Source: Acidobacteriota bacterium (lineage in GTDB: Bacteria; Acidobacteriota; Vicinamibacteria; Marinacidobacterales; Marinacidobacteraceae). Taken from it: a stretch of 64,000 bases of DNA. Made by a program: the position numbers and the translations under genes. Position 1 is the first letter of the stretch. The number at the start of each line of letters is the position of its first letter. The notes below the pieces were generated by a model, which did no database searches, was not told the DNA's origin, and saw only the letters and a program-made list of their open reading frames with translations. Positions 61,732 through 64,000 of this stretch are shown here, piece after piece. The stretch lies in assembly GCA_009835985.1 (NCBI GenBank), contig VXWI01000036.1, forward strand, positions 107,470-171,469, in the 5' to 3' direction.

Positions 61732-63143
61732 GCGTGGAGCGGCGCGCCGGAGGCGGCGAGCGCCGCCTCGGCCACCGCTTCGGAGAGCGTGGGATGGGGG
61801 TGGACGCTGCGCGCGAGCGAATCGAGGGTCGCCTCGTGGTCGAGCGCCACCACCGCTTCCGCGATCAGGTCGGTGGCGTGGGGACCGACGATGTGCACGC
61901 CGAGCACCTCGCCGTACTCCGCCTCGGCCACCACCTTCACGAAGCCGGTCGGATCCCCCAGGATGTTGGCCTTGCTGTTCGCGGCGAAGGGGAACCGGCC
62001 CACCCGGAGCTCGTGGCCGGCGGCGGCGGCCGCTTCCTCGGTCAGCCCCACCGAACCCACTTCCGGCACGCAGTAAGTGGCCGCGGGCATTCGGTCCCGG
62101 CGGAGCGGCGGAACGTCGCGTCCGGCGATGGTCGCCACCGCCACGTCCGCCTCCGCGGAGGCCACGTGTGCGAGCTGCGCGGTCCCGACCACGTCCCCGA
62201 TGGCGAAGACCCCCGGCGCCCCGGTTCGGCACAACCCGTCCACGGGAATGAAACCGCCTCTCTCGAGCTCGATGCCGACCGTGTCGAGGCCGATGTCCGT
62301 CGTACGCGGCGCCCGCCCCACGGCCACCAGCAACCGGTCGTACTCGGCGGTCCGGGTCTCCTCCCCCGCCTGGTAACGGACCTGCACACCCGTCTCCACG
62401 ACCTCGGCGGCCTCCACGCGGGCTTCGGTCCGCACCCGGATCCTGCGCTTCCCGAACGCCTTGCCCACGACTTCCGAGACCTCGGCGTCCTCGAGCGGGA
62501 GGACCCGGGGCAGCACCTCGAAGAGTTCCACCTCGGAGCCGTAGCTGCGGAACATCGACGCGAACTCGGCGCCCACCGCGCCGGCGCCGATGATGCCGAG
62601 CCGGGCGGGAAGCTCATCGAGGGAAAACATCTCCGCGTTGGTCACGATGCGGTCGCGGTCGAGCGGCAGGAAGGGCAGCGTTCGGGCCTCGGAACCGGTG
62701 GCGATGATGACGTTCCGGGCCTCGAGACGCGTCGTCCCGGAGTCGTCCGGGGCCACGACCTCGACGCGGCCCGGGCCGGCCAACCGGCCGAAGCCGTGCA
62801 AGGCCTCCACTCCACCCCGTTTCAGGAGGAGCGAAACCCCGCCGGCGAGCTTGGCGATGACCCGGCGGCTGCGGCGCTTCAGCCCGTTCCAGTCGAGGCT
62901 TGGGGCGGCCACCTCGATTCCCATCTTCTTCGCTTCGCGGATTTCGTCGAGCAGCGATGCGGTGTGGAGGAAGACCTTGCTGGGAATGCAGCCGACATGC
63001 AGGCACGTCCCCCCGAAGCGCGCGTCCTTCTCGACGACCGCCGTCCGCAGTCCGGCGGCCTGCGCCTTGAGAGCGGCCACGTAGCCTCCGGGACCGCTCC
63101 CGATGACGACGACGTCGAACGCTTCGCGGGGGCTCTGATTCAT
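61728..63143 (-). CDS. lpdA: Dihydrolipoyl dehydrogenase (E3)
   Basis: A flavoprotein that reoxidises the dihydrolipoyl arm of E2 and reduces NAD+. 471 residues from ATG 63143 (MNQSPREAFDVVVIGSGPGGYVAAL). FAD-binding GSGPGG, the redox disulfide Cys47/Cys52 in GGTCLHVGCIPSK, NAD-binding GIIGAGAVGAEFASMF, FAD-contact VFAIGDVVG, and the active-site His-Glu in VHPHPTLSEAV are all present. It is the first gene of the complex operon; its stop overlaps lipB. Upstream in-frame codons to 63395 lack any support and cross the divergent promoter region. Confidence 0.95.
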   Translation of the reverse strand: MNQSPREAFDVVVIGSGPGGYVAALKAQAAGLRTAVVEKDARFGGTCLHVGCIPSKVFLHTASLLDEIREAKKMGIEVAAPSLDWNGLKRRSRRVIAKLAGGVSLLLKRGGVEALHGFGRLAGPGRVEVVAPDDSGTTRLEARNVIIATGSEARTLPFLPLDRDRIVTNAEMFSLDELPARLGIIGAGAVGAEFASMFRSYGSEVELFEVLPRVLPLEDAEVSEVVGKAFGKRRIRVRTEARVEAAEVVETGVQVRYQAGEETRTAEYDRLLVAVGRAPRTTDIGLDTVGIELERGGFIPVDGLCRTGAPGVFAIGDVVGTAQLAHVASAEADVAVATIAGRDVPPLRRDRMPAATYCVPEVGSVGLTEEAAAAAGHELRVGRFPFAANSKANILGDPTGFVKVVAEAEYGEVLGVHIVGPHATDLIAEAVVALDHEATLDSLARSVHPHPTLSEAVAEAALAASGAPLHA

Positions 63144-63169
63144 GAGTTGCTTCCGGGCCGGAAACCGGA

Positions 63170-63205
63170 ATGTTACGCATCGGCGTGGAATTCGGGTGGT
63201 AACAT
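63170..63205. promoter_or_regulatory. Inverted repeat in the lpd / thioesterase divergent region
   Basis: ATGTTAC (63170-63176) and GTAACAT (63199-63205) are perfect 7-base inverted repeats 22 bases apart, about 30 bases upstream of lpd. Such a site could bind a dimeric regulator. The rest of the 200-base region 63144-63343 has no clear promoter boxes or other features. Confidence 0.3.
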
Positions 63206-63343
63206 GGCGGGTTAGGTGTCGTTCGTCGCAGACTGGCAGTTTCGGCTTTCGGTTGGTTCCCGTTCCCCGGTTGCGCCGGGCGTTGTCGTTGTCGGTTTCG
63301 CGCTCGGAGGGAATCGGAACCCGCGCCGAGGAAGGGGAGCCGC

Positions 63344-63946
63344 TTGAGCGATTCCGGGACCGGCGCGCCCACCTCCGCGGCCGAGAGTCCCCCACGACGG
63401 ACGCGGGCGGCCGCCGAGTCGTTCCATGCGCGGCGCCGCGGCGCGGTGGAATCGCAGCCTCCGGCCAGCGGGCCCGATCCGGTCCCCGAGTTCGAGCCGG
63501 TCACGCTGAGTGAGTCCGAACCGACCGAAAGCGGCTACGGACGTGAGCGGATGACGCTCCGCCGGCGCCTGCAGAAGGATCTCGACAGCGCTCCCCTGGC
63601 GGGACAGACCGGGCTCCGGCTGGACTACGCGGACAACGGCGTCTCGCGGATCCACCTTCCGGGCGAAACACGGAACACCGAGCCGGGACCGCTCGAGGGA
63701 GGGATCATCGGCACGCTCTGCGTCGCCGCCGGTCACCTTGCCGCGGCCTCGGTCGCTCCCGGGGTCGGAATCCGTCTCGTGGAGTACAAGGTCAACATTC
63801 TGGGAGTCGTCCAGGGCGACCTGCTCGCCATCGGCGAGGTCGTCCGCAAGGGCCGCACGCTGGTCTCCTGCCGCGTCGAGGTCGTAGAGGACAACGACCG
63901 CGTGGTGGCGGCGGGCTTGGCCACCTACCTCCTCCAGCAGGCGTAG
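63344..63946 (+). CDS. PaaI-type hot-dog fold thioesterase with disordered N-terminus
   Basis: The C-terminal 120 residues match the PaaI/4HBT hot-dog family: GLRLDYADNGVSRIHLPG, PGPLEGGIIGTLCVAAGHLAAASVAPG, VEYKVNILGVVQGDLLAIGEVVRKGRTLVSCRVEVVEDNDRVVAAGLATYLL. Such enzymes hydrolyse acyl- or aryl-CoA esters. The usual catalytic Asp in the GGxxxTLxD position is not seen here (TLCVAAGH), so activity is uncertain. Residues 1-70 are Pro/Ser/Arg-rich and probably disordered. TTG 63344 with GGGGAG 4 bases before it is the best start. Divergent from lpd. An involvement in aromatic CoA metabolism is only a guess. Confidence 0.75.
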   Translation: MSDSGTGAPTSAAESPPRRTRAAAESFHARRRGAVESQPPASGPDPVPEFEPVTLSESEPTESGYGRERMTLRRRLQKDLDSAPLAGQTGLRLDYADNGVSRIHLPGETRNTEPGPLEGGIIGTLCVAAGHLAAASVAPGVGIRLVEYKVNILGVVQGDLLAIGEVVRKGRTLVSCRVEVVEDNDRVVAAGLATYLLQQA

Positions 63947-64000
63947 GGGTTCGGCGCTTGTGCTCGGTGGCGCGGTACAGCGCGTCGATCCGGTCCGCAA

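Noticed and set aside
63947-64000. Possible gene at the right edge
   Set aside because: Only 54 bases follow the thioesterase stop. A minus-strand frame reads through, but there is no stop or motif to support a call.

Overview
The window is very GC-rich, densely packed bacterial DNA. It holds about 50 protein genes, two tRNA genes and no gene-free stretch longer than about 240 bases. Gene content suggests a heterotrophic aerobe of the Acidobacteriota or a neighbouring phylum such as Gemmatimonadota. The pointers are a GWxTD-type secreted protein, an S55 (SpoIVB-like) peptidase, a VPS10/BNR propeller protein, tandem squalene-synthase-like genes, many secreted hydrolases, and short HisG with HisZ. 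This placement is inference from gene families; no rRNA is present to confirm it.

Layout. 1-7.9 kb: partial tRNA methylthiotransferase (mtaB), lactate permease, a secreted phosphodiesterase, an M20 peptidase, and a lipoprotein-anchored FAH-fold hydrolase. 7.9-9.4 kb: a small minus-strand operon of a degenerate Fic-like protein, a one-pass membrane protein, and a DCC-family thiol oxidoreductase whose first redox Cys codon is UGA (candidate selenoprotein). 9.5-18.6 kb: histidine biosynthesis in two convergent blocks, hisF-hisIE on plus and moeB/thiF-hisZ-hisG-hisD-hisC-hisB-hisH-hisA on minus, covering every step except the phosphatase. 18.7-24.2 kb: envelope and secreted proteins plus a DUF2064 transferase. 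24.2-31.4 kb: an accessory island with a HipBA-like pair, a VPS10-like protein, an AbiJ-like HEPN protein, and a divergent winged-helix/HEPN gene pair. 31.6-38.1 kb: a sigma-54 activator, pheT, pheS, initiator tRNA, a K+ channel and tRNA-Thr. 38.2-51 kb: two squalene-synthase-like enzymes, a secreted matrixin operon, rsgA, hflX, a TPR/transglutaminase lipoprotein, a GWxTD protein, a degenerate S41 protein and mltG. 51-55.4 kb: a thiolase-boxB-boxC set for aerobic benzoyl-CoA breakdown. 55.5-64 kb: a degenerate S9 protein, then the minus-strand operon lpd-lipB-pdhB-pdhC-lipA, which builds and lipoylates a 2-oxoacid dehydrogenase but lacks E1-alpha, and finally a divergent hot-dog thioesterase.

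Expression style. Twelve gene junctions use 4-base NTGA stop/start overlaps with ATG, GTG, TTG and once apparently CTG. Several genes lack a ribosome-binding site but have a TAGAAT/TAGCAT box 6-12 bases before the start codon, suggesting leaderless transcripts.

Main novelties. (1) A UxxC-type DCC protein with a SECIS-like hairpin. (2) Two 185-bp copies of a structured mobile element with 13-bp inverted ends, each inserted at the TA of a stop codon inside an operon. (3) A divergent AbiJ / wHTH-HEPN locus sharing one repeat-bearing promoter region. (4) Three enzyme-fold proteins with altered catalytic motifs (S9, S41, Fic).
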